Of a stretch of 14,361 nt of DNA, positions 7,212 through 14,288 are shown piece by piece. Every line of letters begins with the position of its first letter. The stretch's first letter is position 1. The translations under genes and the position numbers were made by a program. The DNA is taken from positions 1 to 14,361 of the forward strand of contig QNCL01000017.1 of the NCBI GenBank assembly GCA_003645805.1, written 5' to 3'. This DNA comes from Candidatus Omnitrophota bacterium (GTDB lineage Bacteria; Omnitrophota; 4484-213). Below the pieces are notes generated by a model. The model worked only from the letters and a program-made list of their open reading frames with translations, searched no databases and was not told the origin of the DNA.

Positions 7212-7662
7212 CTTTTAGTTGGCTAATTATCTCCCTCACCTTCTCAGGTGTAAGGTTGTCATAAAGGGTTTCATTGATAAGCATTACCGGCGCCTTGCCA
7301 CACGCTCCTAAACAGGAAACCTCCTCTATAAAGAACTTCTTGTCTGCGGATACTTCTCCCGAGTTAATCCCTAATTCTTTGTGCAATACCTCCAGAATTT
7401 TATCTGAACCTTTAAGATAGCAGGGTAAGGAGACGCATACCCTTATTATATACTTTGCCTTCTGTTGCTTAACAGTAAACATAGAGTAGAAACTAGCCAC
7501 GCTGTAAACCTCCACTGGAGGCAAATTCAACTCCTTAGCCAGAAACAAAGCAATCTCTTCGGAGAGCCCTCCTTCTTCCTTCTGGATAAGATGCAAACAA
7601 GGAAGAAGAGCCTCTCTTTGATTATGATAGGAGTTTAGAATCTGTTTTAACCTTTCCTTCAT
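7171..7662 (-). CDS. hydC: [2Fe-2S] thioredoxin-like subunit HydC (NuoE-like)
   Basis: A 163-residue NuoE/HydC/HndA-type protein. An N-terminal helical bundle (LLPCLHLIQKEEGGLSEE, then SVASFYSMF at about 54-62) leads into a thioredoxin-like domain binding one [2Fe-2S] cluster through C76, C81, C117 and C121 (CVSLPC and CLGAC). It forms the NADH dehydrogenase module with HydB and relays or stores electrons for the hydrogenase. The size is normal for the family. The ATG at 7662 is 41 bp inside rex and has no Shine-Dalgarno in front. A GGAAAGG follows just inside the frame, so a rare start a few codons later cannot be excluded, but the sequence from MKERLKQIL matches the usual N-terminus. Its own 3' end overlaps hydB by another 41 bp. 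Confidence 0.95.
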   Translation of the reverse strand: MKERLKQILNSYHNQREALLPCLHLIQKEEGGLSEEIALFLAKELNLPPVEVYSVASFYSMFTVKQQKAKYIIRVCVSLPCYLKGSDKILEVLHKELGINSGEVSADKKFFIEEVSCLGACGKAPVMLINETLYDNLTPEKVREIISQLKDENSTEEYSQTGL

Positions 7663-8287
7663 TGTTCAAGAAAAAGATTACCCGCTCCAGTTCACAAGCC
7701 ATATCTACATTAGTGATAAATACATCCTCAGGTATCTTTAAAGTAACAGGAGCAAAGTTCATAATCCCTTTAATCCCACCTTCTATCAATCTATCTGCTA
7801 TCTCCTGAGCAACCTGCGGAGGAGTAGAGATAAGCCCTACCTTAACCCCTTCCTCCTTTACCCGCTCAGTTAGCCTCTGCACATCCTCTATCTTAACTCC
7901 ATTTATCACCTTTCCTATCTTCCTCTTATCAATATCAAAAGCAAGTTCTATCTTGAGATTAAATTTAGAAAATCCCTCAAACCTCAACAGTGCACTTCCT
8001 AATCTTCCTACTCCTATCAGTACTATCTTCCATTGTTTATTGACCCCTAAGATATCCTCTAATTCCTCTATTAACCTCCTAATCTCATATCCCACCCCTC
8101 TTTTTCCAAACTCTCCAAAATAAGAAAGATCTTTTCTAAACTGGGCAGGTGAAACATCCAGCAGTTCGGAAATTCTATCTGAACAAATAACTCTAACTCC
8201 CTCCTTCTCCAAGCGTCTAAGATTCCTTAGATATAAACTCAATCTTTTTACTGTCTCCTGAGAAATATAAACCTTTTCCTTTCTCAC
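7622..8287 (-). CDS. rex: Redox-sensing transcriptional repressor Rex
   Basis: A 221-residue Rex protein. The N-terminal winged helix contains the nearly invariant SPAQFRKDLSYFGEFGKRGVGYE (about 46-68). A Rossmann domain follows with GVGRLG at 92-97 and the acidic residue of AFDID near 118-120. The C-terminus NVDMACELERVIFFL (193-207) is the domain-swap helix of the family. Rex dimers bind DNA when NADH/NAD+ is low and release it when NADH rises, which derepresses fermentative genes. The start is GTG at 8287; the sequence after it fits the usual Rex N-terminus and no better codon exists. Rex is the first gene of the hydrogenase operon and has a matching operator in its own promoter (8301-8318), so it very probably controls itself and all downstream hyd genes. 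Confidence 0.97.
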   Translation of the reverse strand: MRKEKVYISQETVKRLSLYLRNLRRLEKEGVRVICSDRISELLDVSPAQFRKDLSYFGEFGKRGVGYEIRRLIEELEDILGVNKQWKIVLIGVGRLGSALLRFEGFSKFNLKIELAFDIDKRKIGKVINGVKIEDVQRLTERVKEEGVKVGLISTPPQVAQEIADRLIEGGIKGIMNFAPVTLKIPEDVFITNVDMACELERVIFFLNNEGKVKTDSKLLS

Positions 8288-8300
8288 CCTTGCTTTTTAT

Positions 8301-8318
8301 TTGTTCCTATTTTCACAA
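8301..8318. promoter_or_regulatory. Rex operator (ROP) upstream of rex
   Basis: The plus-strand 18-mer TTGTTCCTATTTTCACAA fits the Rex consensus TTGTGAANNNNTTCACAA: the right half-site TTCACAA is perfect, and the left half keeps TTGT but has TCC in place of GAA. It starts 2 bp after the -10 box on the transcribed side and covers the expected transcription start, where a bound repressor would block RNA polymerase. Combined with the adjacent rex gene, this indicates autoregulation. Confidence 0.75.
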
Positions 8319-8320
8319 AA

Positions 8321-8349
8321 AGTATAATACACAAAGATAAGTTTGTCAA
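8321..8349 (-). promoter_or_regulatory. Sigma-70 promoter of the rex-hyd operon
   Basis: On the minus strand a perfect -35 box TTGACA (8349-8344) and a -10 box TATACT (8326-8321) are separated by exactly 17 bp. The predicted start is near 8314, about 27 nt before the rex GTG. This is the strongest promoter match I found and the only clear one in the window. All ten genes from rex to the TlpA-like gene lie downstream with no obvious internal terminator. Confidence 0.85.
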
Positions 8350-8371
8350 GGGGTATAACTCCAATAGAAAG

Positions 8372-8396
8372 CATTTCCACCCCAGGGGCGGAAATG
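8372..8396 (-). terminator. Strong hairpin after the ychF-like gene, probable intrinsic terminator
   Basis: The 25-base segment forms an 11-bp stem (CATTTCC with GGAAATG, a G-T wobble, then CCC with GGG) closed by a 3-nt loop. It starts 12 nt after the stop codon of the ychF-like gene. On the minus strand it is followed by CTTTCTATT, a poor T-run, so termination efficiency is uncertain. Its place between one gene group and the promoter of the next supports the role. Confidence 0.7.
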
Positions 8397-8408
8397 TTAG
8401 GGGTTCAT

Positions 8409-9461
8409 TTACACACTAAAGCGGAACTCTATTATATCACCATCCTCTACTATATAATCCCTTCCTTTGAAAGAACTTAAACCTGCACTTTGCACTGCCT
8501 GCTTACTACCTAAGCGAAGTAGGTCTCCGAGTTTTATTACCTCTGCACGGATAAATCCTCTCTGCATATCTGAATGCACCTTTCCTGCTGCTTCTACTGC
8601 CCTTGTTCCACGCACAATACTCCAAGCCCGCACCTCCTCCTTCCCAATAGTAAAAAAGGAGATTAGCCCCAGTAATTGATACACTACTCTGGTTATCTTA
8701 TAAAGGGCTGGTTCTTTAATATTCAGAGCGCTCAAAAACTCCTCCTGTTCTCTCTTGGACTCCAGTTGAAACAACTCTTGCTCAATCTTCACCGATATCT
8801 GCACTGCCTCCCTTCCCATCTCTCTGTTTATCTTCTCGGACAATTGCTCATTGCCCAGTTCCTGTTCATCTACATTCAGAATAATTATCTGCTTCTTTAA
8901 TGTCAGCAGGGGATAGACACTGATAACCCTGCGCATCTCCGAATTAAGGGTTAAGGAAGAAAGAAACTCCCCCTTCTCTAAAGCAGACTTAAAATAACCG
9001 AGTATCTCCTTTTCTTTCAAATACTCTGCTTTCTTCTCTCTTTTTATTGCTTTCTCTAACCTCTCCAAACGCAGTTCTACAAAAGAGAGGTCATAGAAAA
9101 GTAATTCATCATCTATCCTCCGAATATCTCTTAAAGGCTCCACGCTCCCTTCAATGTGAAAAACTCTCTCATTTTTAAAGGCGCGAATAACATAGCATAT
9201 AACTGCTACTTCGCTTAAGCCTTTGAGCACCTCCTGAGTAATTGCGGGGTTATCCGGACTTAAGGCGGGGAAAAGAATAAAATGCACCTTTGCCGGTACC
9301 TTCCTCTTTTCTGGGTAAAGATTAGAAAGTTTCTCTAAACGGGGGTCATAAACCTCTGCCTCTCCCTTTACTCTCCCTTTCTTTTCTATAGAGATTCCTG
9401 TAAGAAGGGAGAAAAGGGTATGCTTTCCAGATTGAGGCAATCCTATTATTCCTATTTGCAT
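8409..9461 (-). CDS. YchF/DUF933-like P-loop GTPase-family protein with a degenerate G3 motif
   Basis: A 350-residue relative of YchF (OLA1 family). The P-loop is GLPQSGKHT (7-15; YchF has GLPNVGKST). The YchF-type NxxE specificity motif appears as NVDE (196-199). A charged helical region (about 125-165) corresponds to the coiled coil. The C-terminus (about 265-350) is the TGS/DUF933 domain with ISFFTIGKEEVRAW, the RGTRAVEAAGKVHSDMQRGF region and FKGRDYIVEDGDIIEF. YchF binds ATP and ribosomes. Where related proteins have DxxG (DVPGL or DIAGL), this one reads FPALSPDNP (64-72), so the magnesium-contacting Asp and the Gly are lost and hydrolysis is doubtful. It may be a divergent paralogue rather than the housekeeping YchF. 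It overlaps fmt by 10 bp and has a good Shine-Dalgarno (GGAGAGAGG). Confidence 0.85.
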   Translation of the reverse strand: MQIGIIGLPQSGKHTLFSLLTGISIEKKGRVKGEAEVYDPRLEKLSNLYPEKRKVPAKVHFILFPALSPDNPAITQEVLKGLSEVAVICYVIRAFKNERVFHIEGSVEPLRDIRRIDDELLFYDLSFVELRLERLEKAIKREKKAEYLKEKEILGYFKSALEKGEFLSSLTLNSEMRRVISVYPLLTLKKQIIILNVDEQELGNEQLSEKINREMGREAVQISVKIEQELFQLESKREQEEFLSALNIKEPALYKITRVVYQLLGLISFFTIGKEEVRAWSIVRGTRAVEAAGKVHSDMQRGFIRAEVIKLGDLLRLGSKQAVQSAGLSSFKGRDYIVEDGDIIEFRFSV

Positions 9462-10378
9462 AACCTCTCTCCTTCCTTTATCCTATAGCCTGCAATAAAC
9501 TCACCTGCTTTCATCCTTCTTCGTCCTTCCATCTGCAGTTCCTCTATCCATAGCCCCCCTTCTCCTGTTCCTACTAAAATCCCTCTTCTCTTTTGCACCC
9601 TGACAACCTCTGAAGGAGAGACTTTTATTCCCTCTTCTACTGCACTTTTTAACACCTTAATCCTCTTCCCGTTATAGAAAGTAAACGCTCCAGGTTGAGG
9701 GGTAAAACCGCGAATCAGATTATGAATCTGCTTGGCCGGCCTCCTCCAGTTTATCTCTCCATCGCTCTTTTTTAACTTGGGGAAATAGGTAGCCATACTC
9801 TCTTGCTGAACCTTCAATCTGACCTCTCCTCTTCTAATCAACTCTATGGCTCTCAATAACACCTCTGCTCCTATCTCTGCTAATCGCCTGCTCAACATCC
9901 CCGCATCCTCTTCCTCACCTATTTCCACCTCCTTTTGATAGATAATCTCTCCTGCATCTATCCTTTCATTAATCTTTATTACCGAAACTCCTGTCTTTTT
10001 TTCTCCATTGATAAGCACCCAGTTAATAGGTGCTGGACCTCTATATTTAGGCAAAAGAGAAGGATGGAGGTTTATGGAATAGATATGCGGTATCTCCAAA
10101 ATCTCTCTGCTCAATCTTCTTCCGTAATTCACTACCACAAATAACTCTGCTCCTTCTCCTTTTAAGATAGAAATGAATCTGGGGGAAAAGTTAATAGGGG
10201 TGTAAACCTTCAATCCTTCCCGCAAGCAGAATTGCTTTACTATATCTGATTTTATTTTCAATCCTCTGCCCTCTCTTCTATCCGCAGAGGTTATCACCGA
10301 AAGAATCTGATGATGATTAGCCACTACCTTTAGGCTAACTAAAGCAAATTCTCCACTTCCCCAAAACACTATCTTCAT
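9452..10378 (-). CDS. fmt: Methionyl-tRNA formyltransferase
   Basis: The 308-residue length is typical of Fmt. The N-terminal formyltransferase domain carries the catalytic set N103, H105 (NLHPSLLP) and D141 (RIDAGEI), and the family motif SLLPKYRGPAPINW (107-120). The C-terminal OB-like domain, which grips the tRNA acceptor arm, starts near 210 with INWRRPAKQIHNLIRGF and PQPGAFTFYNGKRIKV. The enzyme formylates Met-tRNAfMet using 10-formyl-tetrahydrofolate for translation initiation. A clear AAGGAG lies 6 nt before the ATG at 10378. It follows the priA-like gene by 54 bp and overlaps the ychF-like gene by 10 bp. The priA-fmt order is common in bacteria; the peptide deformylase gene that often accompanies it is not seen here. 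All key residues are intact. Confidence 0.96.
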   Translation of the reverse strand: MKIVFWGSGEFALVSLKVVANHHQILSVITSADRREGRGLKIKSDIVKQFCLREGLKVYTPINFSPRFISILKGEGAELFVVVNYGRRLSREILEIPHIYSINLHPSLLPKYRGPAPINWVLINGEKKTGVSVIKINERIDAGEIIYQKEVEIGEEEDAGMLSRRLAEIGAEVLLRAIELIRRGEVRLKVQQESMATYFPKLKKSDGEINWRRPAKQIHNLIRGFTPQPGAFTFYNGKRIKVLKSAVEEGIKVSPSEVVRVQKRRGILVGTGEGGLWIEELQMEGRRRMKAGEFIAGYRIKEGERLCK

Positions 10379-10432
10379 CCAATACTCCTTTCTCTCCTGC
10401 TCACTCCAAGCAAAGAGAAGTAGACCTACTAC

Positions 10433-12025
10433 TCAGAAGAAAAATAGAGGATCAACATCTACTACTATCCTCTTCTTTCCTCTGCCAAACCCGCCCAGAA
10501 TCTCTTTAAGTTTTTCATTCAGTTTTAGCACCTCTTTTGTCTTCAAGGTTAGATAGTAAATGTCAGAGAAAAGAACAGGTCCTAAAACCTCCGCCTCTAC
10601 CTTTTCCTTTAAGATCTCTGCTAATCTTTCTATTCTCTCCTTCTTCTGCTTCCCTTTTTTAAAGATTATGTTGATAAAGTGAAGAAAAGGAGGATAATTC
10701 AGTTCCTTTCTGTATGCTATCTCCTTTCTGTAGAATTCCTCATAGTTCCCCTCAAGGGCACATACAATACTAAAATGGGAAGGATTGTAGGTTTGGATAA
10801 CCAACTCTGCCTTCTCCTCCTCTGCTCTCTTGATCAGAGTGGAAAGGAGAGCAAAGGTGCGTTCGCTGGAAAGGAAATTGGGAAGGTTAAGAACACTCTC
10901 GGTAGAAATTACCCCTATCAACCCTATCTTAGAAAACTCCTCTCCTTTTAATATCCCCTTTCCTCCCAGATGCTTATAAAGAATAACCCCTTCCTTTCTG
11001 TTGAGAGATTCCTCTATCTTCCTTTTTAGAAAAGGAGAAAAGGAGAAAGGCTGTCTGCTTCTATCTATCAATTTTATCTTTGTCCACCTCTGCCCTCTTC
11101 TTATCTCTAAAAGTCTATATTCCTTTTTCTTTGCTCTGTAGTATGAACCTACAGAAGGAACAGCAGAACCCAATACCACCACCTTCCCTTCTATCTCTCC
11201 TCTTTTAATAGCCAGATCGCGCGCATTATAGCGAGGCATACTCTCTTCTTTATAAGAATTGCTCTCCTCCTCATCTACAATAATCAAGGATAGATTCCTC
11301 ACAGGGGAAAATACCCCTAACCTTGTGCCTATAACTACTTTTGCTTTCCCCTCTCTCATCCGTTGCCATTCCTCAAACTGCTCGCGTGCACAAAGCCGGG
11401 AGTGCCATCTTGCCACCGCTTCTCCAAAACAAGAGATAAACTTCCGGGCTACTCTCTCGGCTGTCTCAATCTCAGGAAAAAGGGAAATTACCCCTTTCTC
11501 TTGCCCAAGGAGATGGTCTATCAACTGCCAGTAGATCTTCTCTCTCTCCTCTCTCTCTGCATAAAGGAGAAAAACCTGGTTTTCATCTCTCTCTATTGCT
11601 TCCTTTATTTGCTTGAAGACAGAGATCTGATGAGGGGATAAACAAACTTTTTGCTCTTTTTCTTTCTTCTCCAACCGCTTCTTTCTTTCTTTCTTTACCA
11701 CCCTCCTCTGCCCTTTTCGCAAAACCGAAGGTAAACCGATAGCCAATGCCTCTCCCCAGGAGCAAAAGTAGTATTTAGAAATCCAGTTGCTTAAAGAAAA
11801 CAAGAAAGAATCCACTATGGGTTTTTCATCTATTACTCTTTCTATTTCCTTTATCCTTCTCTGGTCGCTTTTATCACTCAATCCCACTACATAACCTACA
11901 GTCCTTCTACCTCTGAACTCCACCCATACCCTTTTACCTACCTCTATCTCCTCCTGTAAAGAAGCAGGAACAGCATAGTCAAAGACCTTATCTACGGGAA
12001 GATTCAAGAGCAGTTGAGCATACAT
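10433..12025 (-). CDS. priA: PriA-like primosomal protein N', helicase motifs and zinc site degenerate
   Basis: A 530-residue PriA homologue, about 200 shorter than E. coli PriA. The N-terminal 3'-DNA-binding domain is recognisable (VFDYAVPASL, GKRVWVEFRGRRTVGYVVGL, about 14-49). The helicase core is decayed. Walker A, GxTGSGKTEVY in active PriA, is YAEREEREKIY (155-165). Walker B is VDEEE (250-254) instead of DEEH. GSATPS is GSAVPS (286-291). The cysteine-rich zinc region and the AGRAGR motif are missing, the latter read as TLIKRAEEE (396-404). The C-terminal domain is kept (ELNYPPF, LGPVLFSDIYYLTLK, VVDVDPLF). It probably binds forked DNA and replisome partners without unwinding, as proposed for the helicase-less actinobacterial PriA. 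The frame is intact over 530 codons, arguing against a pseudogene. The ATG at 12025 has only a weak Shine-Dalgarno. The symbol denotes homology only. Confidence 0.88.
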   Translation of the reverse strand: MYAQLLLNLPVDKVFDYAVPASLQEEIEVGKRVWVEFRGRRTVGYVVGLSDKSDQRRIKEIERVIDEKPIVDSFLFSLSNWISKYYFCSWGEALAIGLPSVLRKGQRRVVKKERKKRLEKKEKEQKVCLSPHQISVFKQIKEAIERDENQVFLLYAEREEREKIYWQLIDHLLGQEKGVISLFPEIETAERVARKFISCFGEAVARWHSRLCAREQFEEWQRMREGKAKVVIGTRLGVFSPVRNLSLIIVDEEESNSYKEESMPRYNARDLAIKRGEIEGKVVVLGSAVPSVGSYYRAKKKEYRLLEIRRGQRWTKIKLIDRSRQPFSFSPFLKRKIEESLNRKEGVILYKHLGGKGILKGEEFSKIGLIGVISTESVLNLPNFLSSERTFALLSTLIKRAEEEKAELVIQTYNPSHFSIVCALEGNYEEFYRKEIAYRKELNYPPFLHFINIIFKKGKQKKERIERLAEILKEKVEAEVLGPVLFSDIYYLTLKTKEVLKLNEKLKEILGGFGRGKKRIVVDVDPLFFF

Positions 12026-12036
12026 AATCTAACCAT

Positions 12037-12059
12037 TTGAGAAGGTCTTGCTTTCTCAA
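12037..12059 (-). repeat. Hairpin between the glycoside hydrolase gene and priA
   Basis: TTGAGAA and TTCTCAA form a perfect 7-bp stem around a 9-nt loop in the 65-bp spacer upstream of the priA-like gene. No T-run follows on the minus strand, so it is at best a weak terminator. It may instead be a processing or attenuation signal, or chance. No convincing promoter is visible in the spacer. Confidence 0.4.
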
Positions 12060-12090
12060 TTCCCTCACTCTGCTTTCTTTTTATTGCTTA

Positions 12091-13275
12091 TCATCTAAAT
12101 CTTTTATACTCCTCCTTAAGAGAAGATAAAGGATGGGTATAATACTTTTGGTTATCTATCTCCTTGAGCGCATAAACTCTGACCAGAGGAAGGTTTGTAT
12201 AGGCTTTTATTATCTGCTTATAGGGCTTGAGGGAAGCATCTGCACGGAAGATACCAAAACTGCGCTCATAGACTGCTTTATTGAAAGGGGGAAGGTGAAA
12301 AAGAGAGGGGTGATAATCAGAATAACACCAGAAAAAAGCCGCTTTTGCTCCGCTTCTATACAATCCTTCCAGAGACTGCTCAAGATATCCCCTTGCCTGC
12401 TCCTCTGTTGCCAGATAATATCCTTCTCCTGCAAAAGAACTCCCTGAAGTAGTGCATATTCCAAACTCTGTATGCCACACCTCCTTTCCTGACATCCTCA
12501 TAATCAGGGCATTAGTAAATCCAGCCACCTTTCCATCCAAAGGAGAATTTGCCCATTGGGCATAGATGGAATAACTGTGCATTGAGAGAAAATCACAGAA
12601 CTCTGCTAAATCCTCGGGCCAAAAACCCCTCTCTTCCTCGATGTTCTTCAAATGCAAACCCAAAGTAATCGGATGAGCACTATCCACTTCCCTTATTCTC
12701 TGGATAATAAACCTTACCCATTCCTTTGCTTCCTGGCGAGAAGTAGGCAATAGGAGATTGTCAATCTCATTTGCAATATCATAAGCAAAAAGGGACTTCT
12801 CCTCCTTCACTGCTTCTCCTACCTTTTGAATCAGATAAGCAGAAGCATCTAAAATCTCTTTATCCGCATAGAGGTTGCGCACTTTAAACCTCCCTTCCTT
12901 TCCCTGCACAATCACTGGAAAACGAGATCGCTCCTCCTTCTCCTCTATCAACCAAAAGGGCACCCAGTTTGCTCCGCTCATATGTCCAACAAACAGAGTG
13001 AGAAGGATAGAGAGACCCAATCTCTCTGCTATCCTGAGCACCTTTATCAGGTTATCTATTGCTTGCCCATCTACCTTCTCTCTGAAAGGTTGGAAGTCTT
13101 CCCAGAGAAGAAAAAGGCGCACAAGTTTCAATCCAAGCGCGCATATCCTATCAAAATCCTCCTCTACTTCCTCCTGCTGAAAGTTCTTCCACCAATACAT
13201 TGCTTTCCTTCTGGGCCAATAATTCACTCCTAACAAAAACCTCTCTTTCGCCTCTTCATAAAAAGAATTTCTCAT
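12091..13275 (-). CDS. Cytoplasmic clan GH-A glycoside hydrolase (GH5/cellulase-like)
   Basis: A 394-residue TIM-barrel glycosidase. GVNYWPRRKAMYWW (16-29) opens the barrel, followed by LVRLFLLWEDFQP (51-63). The acid/base candidate is E170 in DIANEID after strand 4, and the nucleophile candidate is E270 in VWHTEFG after strand 7. HSYSIY (233-238) contributes to the typical active-site histidine/tyrosine. This spacing is that of retaining clan GH-A enzymes, but I cannot fix the family or substrate: beta-mannosidase, glucosidase and other activities remain possible. There is no signal peptide, so it should act inside the cell on an imported or endogenous glycoside. It starts in an ATGA overlap with the GT4 glycosyltransferase, so the two are co-translated and probably act in one pathway. 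AGGAGG lies 14 nt upstream of the ATG, rather far, with GGGT nearer. Confidence 0.85.
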   Translation of the reverse strand: MRNSFYEEAKERFLLGVNYWPRRKAMYWWKNFQQEEVEEDFDRICALGLKLVRLFLLWEDFQPFREKVDGQAIDNLIKVLRIAERLGLSILLTLFVGHMSGANWVPFWLIEEKEERSRFPVIVQGKEGRFKVRNLYADKEILDASAYLIQKVGEAVKEEKSLFAYDIANEIDNLLLPTSRQEAKEWVRFIIQRIREVDSAHPITLGLHLKNIEEERGFWPEDLAEFCDFLSMHSYSIYAQWANSPLDGKVAGFTNALIMRMSGKEVWHTEFGICTTSGSSFAGEGYYLATEEQARGYLEQSLEGLYRSGAKAAFFWCYSDYHPSLFHLPPFNKAVYERSFGIFRADASLKPYKQIIKAYTNLPLVRVYALKEIDNQKYYTHPLSSLKEEYKRFR

Positions 13276-14288
13276 TCTATACCCAAAATCCTCCTATATA
13301 CCTTCTCATACTCGCAAACCATATGTTCAAGAGTAAACTTCTCCTCTACTCTCTGCCGACATTGATAACGAGAGATAGAGGGAACTCTCTCCAGAGCCTT
13401 TATTGCCTCCTCCGTGTTGTGCACTAATATACCCGTCTCTCCATCCACAATTACTTCCTGGCAGGAACCCAGATTCATTGCAATCACCGGCACGCCGCAA
13501 GCCATCGCCTCCACCATCACCAAACCAAATCTCTCAGGGATAGTATTGAGATGCAAAAGGGCATAGGCATTTTTGAAGAGTTCGTTCCTCTCTTTCGGAC
13601 CTACAGGTCCGATAAACTTGATGTTTCTTCCATCAATAAAGGGCTCTACCTTTTTCTCAAAATACTCCTTATCCTGAATAATTCCGGCAATAGAGAGTGG
13701 TCTGCCACTCCTGCGAGCAACCTCTATTGCTAAATCCAATCCTTTATCTGGATGTATTCTTCCTAAAAATATCAGTTCCTCTCCTCCTTGCTCATAGAAG
13801 GTAAAATCTGAAAGGCGAATTCCATTATAGATAGTCGCTAAATAATTGAGCCCGGGAGCACGATCAGCATCGCTGATAGAGACATAGTAAGCATCCTTAT
13901 ACTTCCTATACACAGCGAGAATCTTAGTAGAAGAGAATCCGTGAATGGTAGTAAGCATAGGGGTAGATACTAACCGAGAATAGGTAAGAGGGTAGTAGTC
14001 ATAGTGATTATGTATCAGGTCAAACTCCTCTGCTTTCTCAAATAGGTTAGAGATATGCAAAGCACGGCATACATCCGGATCAAGGGATCTATCCTCCTCA
14101 TACCCTCGTTCAACCACTGCGTCCAACTTTGCTTTGGTGATAGAGTCCTTGGTAGCAAAAAGGGTGACATCCCATCCTCGCTCTACCAATCCTTCTGTAA
14201 TATTGCTTGCCACTGTTTCCCAAGCGCCATAGGTGCGAGGAGGAGTCCGCCAGGCACAGGGAGAAAGAATGGCTATTTTCTTTTTCAT
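13272..14288 (-). CDS. GT4-family glycosyltransferase (AviE4-like subgroup)
   Basis: A 338-residue GT-B enzyme of family GT4. The N-terminal domain begins MKKKIAILSP and contains WRTPPRTYGAWE (13-24), the acceptor-side loop, plus DLIHNHYDYYPL (90-101) and TTIHGF (113-118). The C-terminal nucleotide-sugar domain has FLGRIHPDKGLDLAI (174-188) and the EX7E motif E252/E260 (ERFGLVMVEAMACGVPVIA), the diphosphate and sugar contacts. The protein is soluble and retaining by family. The donor is probably a UDP- or GDP-hexose; the acceptor cannot be told from sequence. The WRTPPRxYGxWE start is typical of a subgroup often listed as AviE4-like, sometimes labelled tetrahydrobiopterin glucosyltransferase, a label I would not adopt. 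It overlaps both the upstream gene and the glycoside hydrolase by ATGA, with AAAGG 9 nt before its ATG. Confidence 0.92.
   Translation of the reverse strand: MKKKIAILSPCAWRTPPRTYGAWETVASNITEGLVERGWDVTLFATKDSITKAKLDAVVERGYEEDRSLDPDVCRALHISNLFEKAEEFDLIHNHYDYYPLTYSRLVSTPMLTTIHGFSSTKILAVYRKYKDAYYVSISDADRAPGLNYLATIYNGIRLSDFTFYEQGGEELIFLGRIHPDKGLDLAIEVARRSGRPLSIAGIIQDKEYFEKKVEPFIDGRNIKFIGPVGPKERNELFKNAYALLHLNTIPERFGLVMVEAMACGVPVIAMNLGSCQEVIVDGETGILVHNTEEAIKALERVPSISRYQCRQRVEEKFTLEHMVCEYEKVYRRILGIE

Noticed and set aside
10402..10436. Imperfect palindrome around AGTAGACCTACT in the priA-fmt spacer.
   Set aside because: It is short and imperfect, has no T-run and no known operator matches it, so chance is the simpler explanation.
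11680..11700. CTTT-type simple repeat on the plus strand.
   Set aside because: It encodes the Lys/Glu-rich linker (about residues 109-126) of the PriA-like protein. It is codon-level low complexity, not an independent repeat element.
12026..12090. Promoter for the priA-fmt-ychF group.
   Set aside because: I found no -35/-10 pair with sensible spacing. Only the 7-bp hairpin is visible, so read-through from the carbohydrate genes cannot be excluded.
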